Source: Nocardia sp. NBC_00565
GTDB taxonomy: Bacteria; Actinomycetota; Actinomycetes; Mycobacteriales; Mycobacteriaceae
Direction: 5' to 3'
Length of the DNA stretch: 64,000 nucleotides
NCBI RefSeq assembly: GCF_036345915.1
Contig: NZ_CP107785.1
Coordinates: 7,068,001 to 7,132,000, forward strand
Below the pieces are notes generated by a model. The model had not been told where the DNA came from. It saw nothing but the letters and a program-made list of their open reading frames with translations, and made no database searches. This document shows, piece by piece, positions 1-10,422 of the stretch (positions within the stretch are counted from its first letter, which is position 1; each line of letters starts with the position of its first letter). The position numbers were made by a program, and so were the translations under genes.

Positions 1-1
1 G

Positions 2-2882
<2,881 letters not shown>

Positions 2883-2903
2883 TCGGCGATGGACAGGGCA
2901 ACA

Positions 2904-3479
2904 ATGACGACCGACGAGTACCCGGCGATCGACGGGCGGCAGTTCCGAAATGTGTTGGGGCAGTTCTGCACCGGCATCACGGTGATCACCACCTTGGCTG
3001 CCGACAGCACCCCGATCGGCTTCGCCTGCCAATCGTTCGCCGCCCTCTCCCTCGACCCACCCCTGGTGCTGTTCTGCCCCACCAAGACCTCCCGCTCCTG
3101 GGCAGCCATCGAACAGTCCGGACGTTTCTGCGTCAACGTCCTGGCCGAAGAACAGCAGCAACTGTGTGCCCGCTTCGGTTCCCGCGAAACCGATAAGTTC
3201 GCCGAAACCAACTGGCACACCTCGGAACTGGAGCTCCCGCTCCTGGACGACGCCCTGGCCACCATCCAGTGCACGGTGGACAGCGTCGTCGACGGCGGCG
3301 ATCACTTCATGGTGATCGGCCGAGTGCTGGCCCTGTCGGAGTCGACCAGCTCCGGCAGGCCGCTGTTGTTCTACCGCGGGCAGTACACGGCCATCGAGCC
3401 GGACAAGACCGTGCCCGCACCTTGGCGGCATGATCTGGAGCACTTCCTCACGACGACAACGCTGGACACCTGGCTATAG
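2904..3479 (+). CDS. hsaB: Flavin reductase partner of HsaA
   Basis: NAD(P)H-dependent flavin reductase feeding reduced flavin to HsaA. It is 191 residues from the ATG at 2904; an ATG at 2889 would add five residues. Family landmarks are LGQFCTGITVIT near the N-terminus, GFACQSFAALSLDPPLVLFC, SGRFCVNVL, a GGDHF motif and the C-terminal TTTLDTWL. The last 204 bp (3276-3479) are duplicated at 12905-13108 with no indel and, by eye, 85-90 percent identity. The final 15 bp also recur at 5122-5136. The gene is intact, but what follows its stop appears to be foreign insertion rather than its original terminator. Confidence 0.94.
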   Translation: MTTDEYPAIDGRQFRNVLGQFCTGITVITTLAADSTPIGFACQSFAALSLDPPLVLFCPTKTSRSWAAIEQSGRFCVNVLAEEQQQLCARFGSRETDKFAETNWHTSELELPLLDDALATIQCTVDSVVDGGDHFMVIGRVLALSESTSSGRPLLFYRGQYTAIEPDKTVPAPWRHDLEHFLTTTTLDTWL

Positions 3480-3513
3480 AGCCGACGTAGCCGCGTGCGC
3501 TACGTGGGGCGAC

Positions 3514-3642
3514 CCCCGCCCGCGCCGGATGGATCTGCTCATCGCGGCGATCGCTTCCGCACGCGGGTTACCGCTGTACACACACAACAGCGAGGATTTC
3601 CGCGGCCTGGAAAGCATGGTCGAAATCGTCGCTGTTCGACCT
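3514..3642 (+). pseudogene. VapC-type PIN toxin, C-terminal fragment
   Basis: A short stretch in one frame reads RMDLLIAAIASARG, PLYTHNSEDFRGL and VEIVAV. This is the final 40-45 residues of a VapC PIN-domain ribonuclease, including the late acidic region and the N-x-x-DF motif. There is no N-terminal catalytic half, no start codon with a ribosome-binding site, and no vapB antitoxin nearby, so it is a remnant. It lies directly after the hsaB stop inside the repeat-bounded insertion and converges on the P450 gene. Confidence 0.6.
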
Positions 3643-3680
3643 GTCACCACATCAAGGCGGGTCGGGGGATTGCGAGATTC

Positions 3681-5009
3681 TCAGTACGTGTTCAACGGAG
3701 CAGACGAGGGAAAGGTGACCGGCAGAGCTGCCAAGGCCCGGTGGAAGGGACCCGGCCGCCAGGTCGGTGCGTCGGCCGGTATGGCCAGCCGGATCTCGGG
3801 TAGCGCATCGAGAAGCTGATCGATGGCGTCCTGAGCGATCAGGTAAGACAGGGATTGCGCGGGGCAGGCGTGTGGGCCGATCCCCCACGCCAGATGCGAG
3901 CGATTGCCTGTGTGATCCTCGGCCCGGATCGCGGGGTCGTTGTTGCAGGCGGCCATGCTGATGACGATCGGCTGATGTGCGGGCAGCCAGACGTCGTCGA
4001 TGAGGACCGGCTGACGGGGGTAGGTGGTGAGGAAGTTAGCCAGTGGTGGGTCGTTGAACAAGACCTCGTCGAGGGCGTCGCGGGTGGACAGGGTCCCGCC
4101 CAGGACACTTCCGCCGAACCGGTCGTCGGTGAGGATCAGAAGCAGGGTGTTGACGATCAGGTTCTGTTGGAATTCGATCCCCGCGCCGTAGAAGCCCGCC
4201 ACCTGGTGGACCACCTCCACATCATCGAGTTCGGCCGGATGCCGCAGCAGCAGTGAGGTGATGTCGTTGCCGGGTTGGGTCCGTTTGAGGGACACCAGTT
4301 CCAGCATCGCCTTGCTGAGCATCTTGTTGCCGTTCTCGGCCTCGATCCCATCGAACATCGCGGCCATGGCGGCGGCGATCCGCTGTCCGATCTCCGGCGG
4401 GCAGCCGAGCAGGGCATTGGCGACCCCGAACGTCAGCGGGAACGAGTACTGGCTGATCAGATCGGCCGTACCGGTCTGGCAGAAGGTGTTGATCAGCGGG
4501 ATGGCGATCTTCTCCACGGTGGTGTGGAAAGCATACAGATCTACCTCGTTGATGCTCGCGGTAGTGGCCTGCCGGTAGCGCAGGAAGTCCCCCCCGGTGC
4601 TTTTACTCGCGATGGGGCGCCACTCCATAAGCGGGAGGACGGGGCAGTCGGTCGGGATGTTCTTCTGCCAGGTGCGTGGATCGGCAGGGAAGTGTTCGGG
4701 ATCGTTGAGGATCCGCACCGCGGTGTCGTACCCGACCACCAATGTGGCCGGTACGCCCGGCGCCAACTCCACCGGCGCCAAAGAGCCGTACTGCCTTTGC
4801 ATTTCACGGTAGACGCGGTGCGGATCCGCGGCGAATTCCGACGAGTACAGCGGCACCTTCGGGCCGTCGAAAGCCAACGGCGAGCCGTGGACGACCGGAC
4901 AGGATGGGGCGTGCGCTCGGGACTGTGGCGTACTCAAAAATGGAACTCCAGACCGTTCGTGTGTTCTGGCGACGCGGTCATCTGCGCATCTCCCACTTTC
5001 GGTCGCCAT
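3681..5009 (-). CDS. Cytochrome P450, CYP157-like (conservon type), ExxR motif lost
   Basis: Soluble P450, 442 residues from the ATG at 5009 or 418 from a TTG at 4937; the shorter form is nearer the usual 400-410. The heme pocket AWGIGPHACPAQ keeps the Cys ligand. The I-helix reads GAGIEFQQN, without the usual acid-Thr pair. The K-helix reads DEVLFNDPPLANF, so Phe replaces the Arg of ExxR. Loss of this Arg is known in the CYP157 family of actinobacterial cvn conservons, and DPPLAN and AACNNDP also resemble those proteins. No cvnA-D genes are present here. The substrate is unknown. The gene lies within the insertion after hsaB. Confidence 0.85.
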   Translation of the reverse strand: MATESGRCADDRVARTHERSGVPFLSTPQSRAHAPSCPVVHGSPLAFDGPKVPLYSSEFAADPHRVYREMQRQYGSLAPVELAPGVPATLVVGYDTAVRILNDPEHFPADPRTWQKNIPTDCPVLPLMEWRPIASKSTGGDFLRYRQATTASINEVDLYAFHTTVEKIAIPLINTFCQTGTADLISQYSFPLTFGVANALLGCPPEIGQRIAAAMAAMFDGIEAENGNKMLSKAMLELVSLKRTQPGNDITSLLLRHPAELDDVEVVHQVAGFYGAGIEFQQNLIVNTLLLILTDDRFGGSVLGGTLSTRDALDEVLFNDPPLANFLTTYPRQPVLIDDVWLPAHQPIVISMAACNNDPAIRAEDHTGNRSHLAWGIGPHACPAQSLSYLIAQDAIDQLLDALPEIRLAIPADAPTWRPGPFHRALAALPVTFPSSAPLNTY

Positions 5010-5150
5010 GCCGCTGCTTCGAGCAAGCCTACTGTCCAAAAGTATTTCGTTGCAATCTGTTCCGCACCGCTTTCGGCCGCAGCCGATTGGAAGTATCGCG
5101 CGGCGAACCGGTCGGTGCAGGGCTGGACACCTGGCTCTGAGCCGTACGCG

Positions 5151-5190
5151 AATGTGGCCTCGTCCGGAATCGACCGGGCGAGGCCACATT
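5151..5190. terminator. Bidirectional hairpin terminator, probably the original hsaB terminator
   Basis: The 16-base arms AATGTGGCCTCGTCCG (5151-5166) and CGGGCGAGGCCACATT (5175-5190) pair with one mismatch around an 8-base loop. The hairpin lies just beyond the MFS gene stop at 5198 and 14 bp after the second copy of the hsaB tail repeat. A degraded copy of the same hairpin follows the second hsaB fragment at 13128-13166, so the hairpin travels with the hsaB 3' end. Confidence 0.8.
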
Positions 5191-5197
5191 TGCGCGG

Positions 5198-6640
5198 TCA
5201 GGCCGCCGAGCGGGTGCTGCGGAAGGTGAGCGCGACCACGAAGGTCAGTGCCGCGATGCCGACCGCCGCGGCGAATGCCGTGGTGATACCGCCGACCAAC
5301 GCGTGTTGCGCCGAACCTCCGGCGTCGCGGGACGCGGTGCCGAAGATGGTGACCAGGATGGCGAGCCCGAGTGCGGCGCCGGTCTGCTGCAGTGTCTGCA
5401 GTGCGCCGCCCGCGGCACCGGCCTCACTCGGCGGCACACTCGACATGATGATCACGTTCAGCGGTGAGAAGGCAAGGCCGATACCGCATCCCATCAGGAT
5501 CATCGCCACGAACAGCAGTGGGAAGTAGCCGCTGTCGGTGGTCAGTTGGGTCAGCAGCACCAGCCCGGCCGCCATCGTCAGCGTGCCGATCAGCGTCACC
5601 GGTTTCGGACCGAAGCGCGGCAACAGCCGCGGGATCAGCCGGATCATCGTGAACATCAGCAGCGCGGTCGGCAGGAAGGCGAAACCCGTTGCCAGCGCGG
5701 TCAATCCACGCACCTCCTGGAGGTACTGGGTGAGGAAGAAGAACATCGACATACCGGCCATCGGGCCGAGGAACATATTGGCGTAGGCCGCGGCGCGGTT
5801 GCGATCGGCGAACAGCCGCAGCGGCAGCAGCGGCTGCGCCGTCCTGGCCTCGATGGCCACGAAGGCGATCAGCAATGCGATGCCGACGGCCAGCCAGATA
5901 TCGGTCATCTCATTGCCCCAGCCGTTCGATGCGGCACTGATGAAGCCGTAGACCAGCGCGGCCACGCCGGTGGTCGCGGTGACCGCGCCGGGCAGGTCGA
6001 GGCGGGCGGGCTGGCGCTCGGCATCGGGCAGGAAGCGCAGTGCGAGCACCACGACGGCCAGGCCGAAGGGCACATTGATGAACAGCGCCGAGCGCCAGCT
6101 CAACCATTCGGTCAGCAGACCCCCGACGATGAGGCCGATCGCAAAACCCGCACTGGACATGCCGGAGAACAGCGCGAGCACCCGCATCCTGGCCTTCGGT
6201 TCACTGAATGTGGTGGTCAGCAGCGCGAGGGTAGACGGCCCCGCCATGGCCGCGCCGACACCCTGCACGACACGGGCGATGAGCAACCAGGTGGCCGATG
6301 GGGCCAGCCCGCCCGCCAGCGAGGCCAGCGTGAACAGTGTTGTACCGGCGATGAACAGATTTCGTCGGCCGAACAGGTCTCCGACGCGGCCGCCGAGCAG
6401 CAGCAGACCGCCGAAGACCAGGGTGTAGGCGTTCATCACCCAGGACAGGCCGGTCGCGCTGAAGTGCAGGTCGGTGCGGATGCGCGGCAGCGCCACGTTC
6501 ATCACCGTGACATCGAGGACGATCATCAATTGGCAGGTCAGCAGGGTGACCAGCACGATGCCGGATCGGAGCCGACCGGCTCTGGAGGTTGCGGACGCAC
6601 GGGTGTCCGCGGCAAGTGTGGTGGACAAAGAACGCTCCAT
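5198..6640 (-). CDS. MFS drug efflux permease, DHA2 (EmrB/QacA) type
   Basis: Inner-membrane proton-driven exporter of 480 residues with about 14 hydrophobic segments, the DHA2 pattern. The first membrane segment carries LDVTVMNVALPRI (motif D) and the loop after segment 2 carries GGRVGDLFGRRN (motif A). Substrates are probably hydrophobic cations or drugs; the sequence does not decide. It diverges from a TetR gene with three copies of one palindrome between them, so substrate-induced derepression is likely. The 3' end faces the terminator at 5151-5190. Confidence 0.88.
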   Translation of the reverse strand: MERSLSTTLAADTRASATSRAGRLRSGIVLVTLLTCQLMIVLDVTVMNVALPRIRTDLHFSATGLSWVMNAYTLVFGGLLLLGGRVGDLFGRRNLFIAGTTLFTLASLAGGLAPSATWLLIARVVQGVGAAMAGPSTLALLTTTFSEPKARMRVLALFSGMSSAGFAIGLIVGGLLTEWLSWRSALFINVPFGLAVVVLALRFLPDAERQPARLDLPGAVTATTGVAALVYGFISAASNGWGNEMTDIWLAVGIALLIAFVAIEARTAQPLLPLRLFADRNRAAAYANMFLGPMAGMSMFFFLTQYLQEVRGLTALATGFAFLPTALLMFTMIRLIPRLLPRFGPKPVTLIGTLTMAAGLVLLTQLTTDSGYFPLLFVAMILMGCGIGLAFSPLNVIIMSSVPPSEAGAAGGALQTLQQTGAALGLAILVTIFGTASRDAGGSAQHALVGGITTAFAAAVGIAALTFVVALTFRSTRSAA

Positions 6641-6652
6641 CGAATGGGACTC

Positions 6653-6739
6653 AAACGGAGGGAGCCTCCGTTTCCGATAGAGCTATCATATGGAGGGCTC
6701 CTCCATTTACGCAAGACTATCTGGAGGGTCCATCCGTTT
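6653..6739. promoter_or_regulatory. Three TetR-type operators between the MFS and TetR genes
   Basis: Three related palindromes sit in the 115-bp divergent intergenic region. The first, 6653-6673, has arms AAACGGAGG / CCTCCGTTT with spacer GAG and is perfect. The second, 6690-6706, has arms ATGGAGG / CCTCCAT with spacer GCT and is perfect. The third, 6719-6739, is imperfect with half-sites TCTGGAGG / CATCCGTTT. The common core is GGAGG-N3-CCTCC. The spacing allows repression of both the efflux gene and the regulator. Confidence 0.75.
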
Positions 6740-6755
6740 TCCAGTGGAGGGAAAC

Positions 6756-7334
6756 ATGACAGCACCGCCGACCGGACGGCCGATGCGCGCGGACGCCCGG
6801 CGCAACTACGAGCGGATCGTGACAGCCGCTCAGGAGGCGTTCGCCGAACAAGGACCGGACGCCCCACTGGAGGAGATCGCGCGCCGTGCCGGTGTCGGCA
6901 TCGGCACGCTGTATCGGCACTTTCCGAGCCGTGAGGTGCTGATCGAGGCCGTATACCGCTCCAGCATCGAGGTATTGAGCGCCCGCGCGCACGAACTGCT
7001 CGAAAGTCACACGGCCGTCGAGGCTTTCGAGCAGTGGCTGCGCGAGCAGGTGCAGTGGGTGATGGACAACCGCAGCCTTGCGACCACCATGAAGGCCGGG
7101 ATGGATAAGGGCTCGCCGACCTTCACGCTGTGCCGGACACTGATCTCCGACGCGGCGGACTCGCTGCTGCGGGCGGCACAGGAATCGGGCGAGATCCGCT
7201 CCGATATCGAGCCGCGCGACCTGATCCGATTGGGGCACGGCATCGGCGTAGCCTGCGAGACCACACCCGATGCCGCCGAACGCCTGCTCGCCGTGACCCT
7301 CGACGGCCTGCGCACACCAGGGGCAGGCCGCTAG
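6756..7334 (+). CDS. TetR-family repressor of the divergent efflux pump
   Basis: 192 residues. The N-terminal helix-turn-helix is typical: RRNYERIVTAAQEAF, then EEIARRAGVGIGTLYRHFPS (about residues 40-60), then a helical ligand-binding domain. The open frame begins at 6690, but GGAGGG ends 4 nt before the ATG at 6756 and upstream codons run through the operators, so 6756 is chosen. It probably represses itself and the MFS gene through the three palindromes at 6653-6739. The inducer is unknown. Confidence 0.9.
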   Translation: MTAPPTGRPMRADARRNYERIVTAAQEAFAEQGPDAPLEEIARRAGVGIGTLYRHFPSREVLIEAVYRSSIEVLSARAHELLESHTAVEAFEQWLREQVQWVMDNRSLATTMKAGMDKGSPTFTLCRTLISDAADSLLRAAQESGEIRSDIEPRDLIRLGHGIGVACETTPDAAERLLAVTLDGLRTPGAGR

Positions 7335-7355
7335 TGGCGGCAGCTGACTGGCGCG

Positions 7356-8087
7356 TCAACTGAGCGAAGTACACGTGGCGGCGTCCGGCAATTCCTCTGT
7401 GAGGAAGACGGTTTGGGCCATCATCTTGAAGCCGGACATCTGTTCGCGGAAGACCTCGATGGATTCCTCGGGGTGGACCGAGTCGATTACCGCGTGCGGG
7501 CCGATAGCGTTGAATTGGTGGCTGACGCCGCGGGGGATCTGCATATCGACGAAGGAGCAGGGTGGGACGATCAGGTTGTATCTGGTGCGGTGTAGGCCGG
7601 GGGGCGTATCCGGGAGTTCGTCCGCGAATTCGCTGGGCAGGAAAGGGGTTACGCCGACGACGTTGGTCACCACGAATGGCGAGAGGCTGCTCACCCGGAT
7701 GTGCGTGTCGGGGCCGGTCATCATGCGGACGAAACGCAGGCCGGTGTGCAGGTGCATTCGGGAGCACATGCCACGTGCTTCGGCGTTATAGAAATCCATG
7801 ATGTAGCGGTCGGCGAAGAAGCCGTCGAACGGCGTCTCGATCATATAGACGTCGCCCTCTTCGAAGGTCTGGGAACGAACGATGCCGTCGGCGTCGGGCG
7901 TGGTCGCGGTGCGACTCGCCTTGGCGCTGCGGACTATCTGGGCGAATGCCTGGACGACCACCGCGGCGACCTCCGCCGGGAACTGCGCCACGGGTGTGAC
8001 GGCATTGCGTCCCGCGTCCACGAATTCGGCCAGATCGTGGATCTCGTTCTCATCATCTGCGCGGTGCTTGAGGCGGGGATCGGACAT
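7356..8087 (-). CDS. Cupin-like protein of unknown function, last gene of five-gene operon
   Basis: 243 residues, soluble, no signal peptide. The middle carries MHLHTGLRFVRMMTG and the later part IPRGVSHQFNAIGPHAV, spaced like the two histidine-bearing strands of a cupin barrel, so a metal-binding beta-barrel is plausible. I do not recognise a named family. It follows the asparagine-synthetase-like gene by 47 bp on the same strand. With the other four genes it may modify or amidate a substrate, but nothing in the sequence names that substrate. Confidence 0.7.
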   Translation of the reverse strand: MSDPRLKHRADDENEIHDLAEFVDAGRNAVTPVAQFPAEVAAVVVQAFAQIVRSAKASRTATTPDADGIVRSQTFEEGDVYMIETPFDGFFADRYIMDFYNAEARGMCSRMHLHTGLRFVRMMTGPDTHIRVSSLSPFVVTNVVGVTPFLPSEFADELPDTPPGLHRTRYNLIVPPCSFVDMQIPRGVSHQFNAIGPHAVIDSVHPEESIEVFREQMSGFKMMAQTVFLTEELPDAATCTSLS

Positions 8088-8134
8088 GCGGTGCGGACTC
8101 CTCGGTGTCTAACTCCTACGGGTGCGACTGCGGA

Positions 8135-9913
8135 TCATGGACCCACTTCGAAGGAACGCAACCACAGCTCCAGCGAGAGGACCAACCACAATTTGCCGCC
8201 CTGTCGCGGCAGCAACGCCCCGTCACCGCGCAACCAGGCCCGAATGGTGTCCTCCCGGAACAACCCACGCGCCCGCGCGGACTTCCCCAAGAGCAGGTCG
8301 TGCCCGAGTTCGCGCAACGGCCCGGACAGCCACTGCTGCACCGGAACTCGCATACCGCTCTTCGGTCGATCCACGATGGTCGGCGGAAGCAGGTCGCGCA
8401 CAGCTTGTTTGAGAATCCACTTCTCGCTGGTACCAGCGAGCTTGAACTTCGGCTGCACCCGGAAGGCATGGTCGATCACGGCCCGATCGAACAGCGGCGC
8501 GCGCCCCTCCAATCCGCTTGCCGCGGTGAGCCGTTCGACCTTGGTGAGAATGTGATGGGCGCCCTTGGTGCGCAGGTTCGTATGCAACAGCTGGTTGAGC
8601 AGGCTGGTCATCGGCCCCTGACGCAGGTACGGCGCGAGCAGGTCGGTCAGCGGCGGTGCATCGCCGAGTGCGGTGAGTACCTCGGGGCTGAGCAGGACCG
8701 GCAGATCGCCATAGCATTTGCGGTAGCTGTCGAGATAGGCCGCGGCCCTGGCATCCGGATCCGGATCGTCGCGGAAGAGCTCGAAGATCAACATCGGCAG
8801 ATTCTTGGGACCGCCGAAGACCGGATCGCCGCCCTCGCCGTTGAGCACCACCCGAATACCGTCCGCGGCAACGGCTTCGGCGAGCATCAGATTGGGTACC
8901 GTGAGTGGGTCGCCGACCGGGCAGTCCAGTAGCGACACCGTTTCCGCCAGCCGCGCGGCGACCGTCTCGCCGGGCACCGTGAGCACTCGATGTTCGGTAT
9001 TGCAGTGTGCGGCAACGAGTCCGGAGTAGGCGAGTTCGTTCGGCGTGGTCCCGCCGAAGCTGATGGAGTACGAACGCACGGTCTGATCGTGCAGCTTGGC
9101 GGACAGCGCGGTGACCAGGCTGCTATCGATACCACCGGAGAGCAGCACCCCGACCGGCGCACCAGCGGGCAGCCGCCGCGCGACGGCATCCTCCAGCAGC
9201 GCGCGCAAGGCGAGCGCATGCTCGACGGCCGAGCGCGGATCGTCGACTTCGATTGGCTCCCAGTAGGTTTGCTCGGTCATCGATCCGTCACCGTGCAGCC
9301 GCACACACCGCCCCGGCAATACCTCATGGATGCCACGCAACAGCGTCTCGCGTCCCGGCAGATAAGCGAAGGTGAGGAACGACCGAACCGCGGGCAGATG
9401 CAATCCGGTACGCAGCGCGGGCCACCGCTGCAAAGCCCGCAGCGACGTGGACGCCGCCCAACCACCGCCGGCCCAGGCGTGGAAGAGTGTGCGCGTGCCA
9501 ACGTGATCACGGAGCAACACCAGATCCGCGCCGTCGGCAATGGCCAGGGCGAACATGCCATCCGCGGCGGCGATTCCGTCGAGTCCGAAGCGGGCGTAAC
9601 AGTGCAACAGCAGTTCACCATCGGCACAGTCCGGCGGCGGTGCGTCCGCGCCGAGTCGGGCGCGCAGGTGGGCCGCGTTGAACAGCGTGACCTCACCGAC
9701 CGCCGTCAGATCACCGCGAGCAGACCGATCACCACGAACAACCTGATCACCGCGCGACGGCTGAATCCGCACGCTGAAAGGACCAGCCGCGACGCCGGGC
9801 CCGTCGAGCAACCCCAACGCATGACGACTCGCCACCGCCACCGGCCGGCCACCGACCGCCCGTACCTGACCTGCCGGATCATCCGGGGTCAGGAATGCAC
9901 ACCAACGAGACAT
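8135..9913 (-). CDS. Asparagine-synthetase-like amidotransferase lacking Cys2
   Basis: 592 residues. The N-terminal half resembles the class II glutamine amidotransferase domain (DGMFALAIADG, LVLLRDHVGTRTLF), but the protein begins MSRWCAF, so the catalytic Cys at position 2 of true AsnB is absent. The C-terminal half is an ATP-pyrophosphatase domain with SGGIDSS at 259-265, then NGEGGDPVFGG and GRAPLFD. Family members without Cys2 include lasso-peptide cyclases and beta-lactam synthetases, which activate a carboxylate with ATP and use an amine. Asparagine synthesis with free ammonia is the alternative. It starts 8 bp after the preceding small membrane-protein gene. Confidence 0.82.
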   Translation of the reverse strand: MSRWCAFLTPDDPAGQVRAVGGRPVAVASRHALGLLDGPGVAAGPFSVRIQPSRGDQVVRGDRSARGDLTAVGEVTLFNAAHLRARLGADAPPPDCADGELLLHCYARFGLDGIAAADGMFALAIADGADLVLLRDHVGTRTLFHAWAGGGWAASTSLRALQRWPALRTGLHLPAVRSFLTFAYLPGRETLLRGIHEVLPGRCVRLHGDGSMTEQTYWEPIEVDDPRSAVEHALALRALLEDAVARRLPAGAPVGVLLSGGIDSSLVTALSAKLHDQTVRSYSISFGGTTPNELAYSGLVAAHCNTEHRVLTVPGETVAARLAETVSLLDCPVGDPLTVPNLMLAEAVAADGIRVVLNGEGGDPVFGGPKNLPMLIFELFRDDPDPDARAAAYLDSYRKCYGDLPVLLSPEVLTALGDAPPLTDLLAPYLRQGPMTSLLNQLLHTNLRTKGAHHILTKVERLTAASGLEGRAPLFDRAVIDHAFRVQPKFKLAGTSEKWILKQAVRDLLPPTIVDRPKSGMRVPVQQWLSGPLRELGHDLLLGKSARARGLFREDTIRAWLRGDGALLPRQGGKLWLVLSLELWLRSFEVGP

Positions 9914-9921
9914 CGTCCCCC

Positions 9922-10410
9922 TCAGCCGAAATCGCCGCCGCCGTCGTCCCCGGCGTCATCATCCCAACCGCCATAGTCACTGCCCGAATCGCTGGAGCCG
10001 GACGACTGCGCAGCCGCCTGTCGGCGTAGCTCTTCCTCTTCCCCGGGGCTCAGAAAACTCGGTGGCATGATCAACCCGCCGAGCAGGGCGCCACCCGCCA
10101 CCGCGGCCAGAATGCCGCCGAGCCGACCGCCGAATGACGACCGATTGACGGTCAGCCTGCCGTCGCTCCACAGGGTGCGACCGAAACCCGCCTCCCGGCC
10201 GTAGCGGACCGACCCGTTGCCGAACGTGCGCTTGATGAGCTTCGTACCGAGCGGCTCGTCGGTACCGGAGTACCCGCCATTGTCGCGCCACGACACGACA
10301 CCGCGCGGGTCCCGCGTCCGCCATTCCTGACGGCCGTCGGCGTAGCGCCGATGCACGGAACCGTCGGCGAGCAACTCATCGGTGTAGGTGATCTGCCGAT
10401 GCTCCGGCAC
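9922..10410 (-). CDS. Small single-span membrane protein with acidic Gly/Ser tail
   Basis: 162 residues with a GTG start preceded by AAAGGGGG. The N-terminal 90 residues are hydrophilic and rich in Trp, Arg, Gly and Asp, with beta-hairpin-like repeats around YADGRQEWRTRD, GNGSVRYGREAGFG and LWSDGRLTV. One membrane segment (about 95-115) is followed by a charged segment and a C-terminal tail of Asp, Gly and Ser. I recognise no family. Spacing of 12 bp from the Toprim-like gene before it and 8 bp to the amidotransferase-like gene after it places it in one operon. Confidence 0.72.
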   Translation of the reverse strand: MPEHRQITYTDELLADGSVHRRYADGRQEWRTRDPRGVVSWRDNGGYSGTDEPLGTKLIKRTFGNGSVRYGREAGFGRTLWSDGRLTVNRSSFGGRLGGILAAVAGGALLGGLIMPPSFLSPGEEEELRRQAAAQSSGSSDSGSDYGGWDDDAGDDGGGDFG

Positions 10411-10422
10411 GGTTACCCCCTT

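Larger units (their letters stand above)
3461..5136. mobile_element. Insertion at the hsaB 3' end bounded by 15-bp direct repeats
   Basis: The sequence GCTGGACACCTGGCT occurs at 3461-3475, where it encodes the hsaB C-terminus, and again at 5122-5136. Each copy is followed by a version of ...GAGCCG. The second copy leads straight into a strong terminator (5151-5190), which probably once followed hsaB. The enclosed 1.65 kb holds a vapC scrap and a P450 gene and leaves hsaB intact. This is the layout of an element that recombined at a gene 3' end. No integrase is present between the repeats. The direct repeat is seen; the insertion history is inferred. Confidence 0.55.

Noticed and set aside
3463..3512. 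GTAGC-GCTAC stem after the hsaB stop as a terminator
   Set aside because: Only 5 bp long with no T-tract; the convincing hsaB-type terminator is at 5151-5190.
5546..6934. 462-residue plus-strand frame opposite the MFS gene
   Set aside because: A shadow frame rich in Gln, His and Arg; it crosses the operator region, and the MFS gene explains the region.
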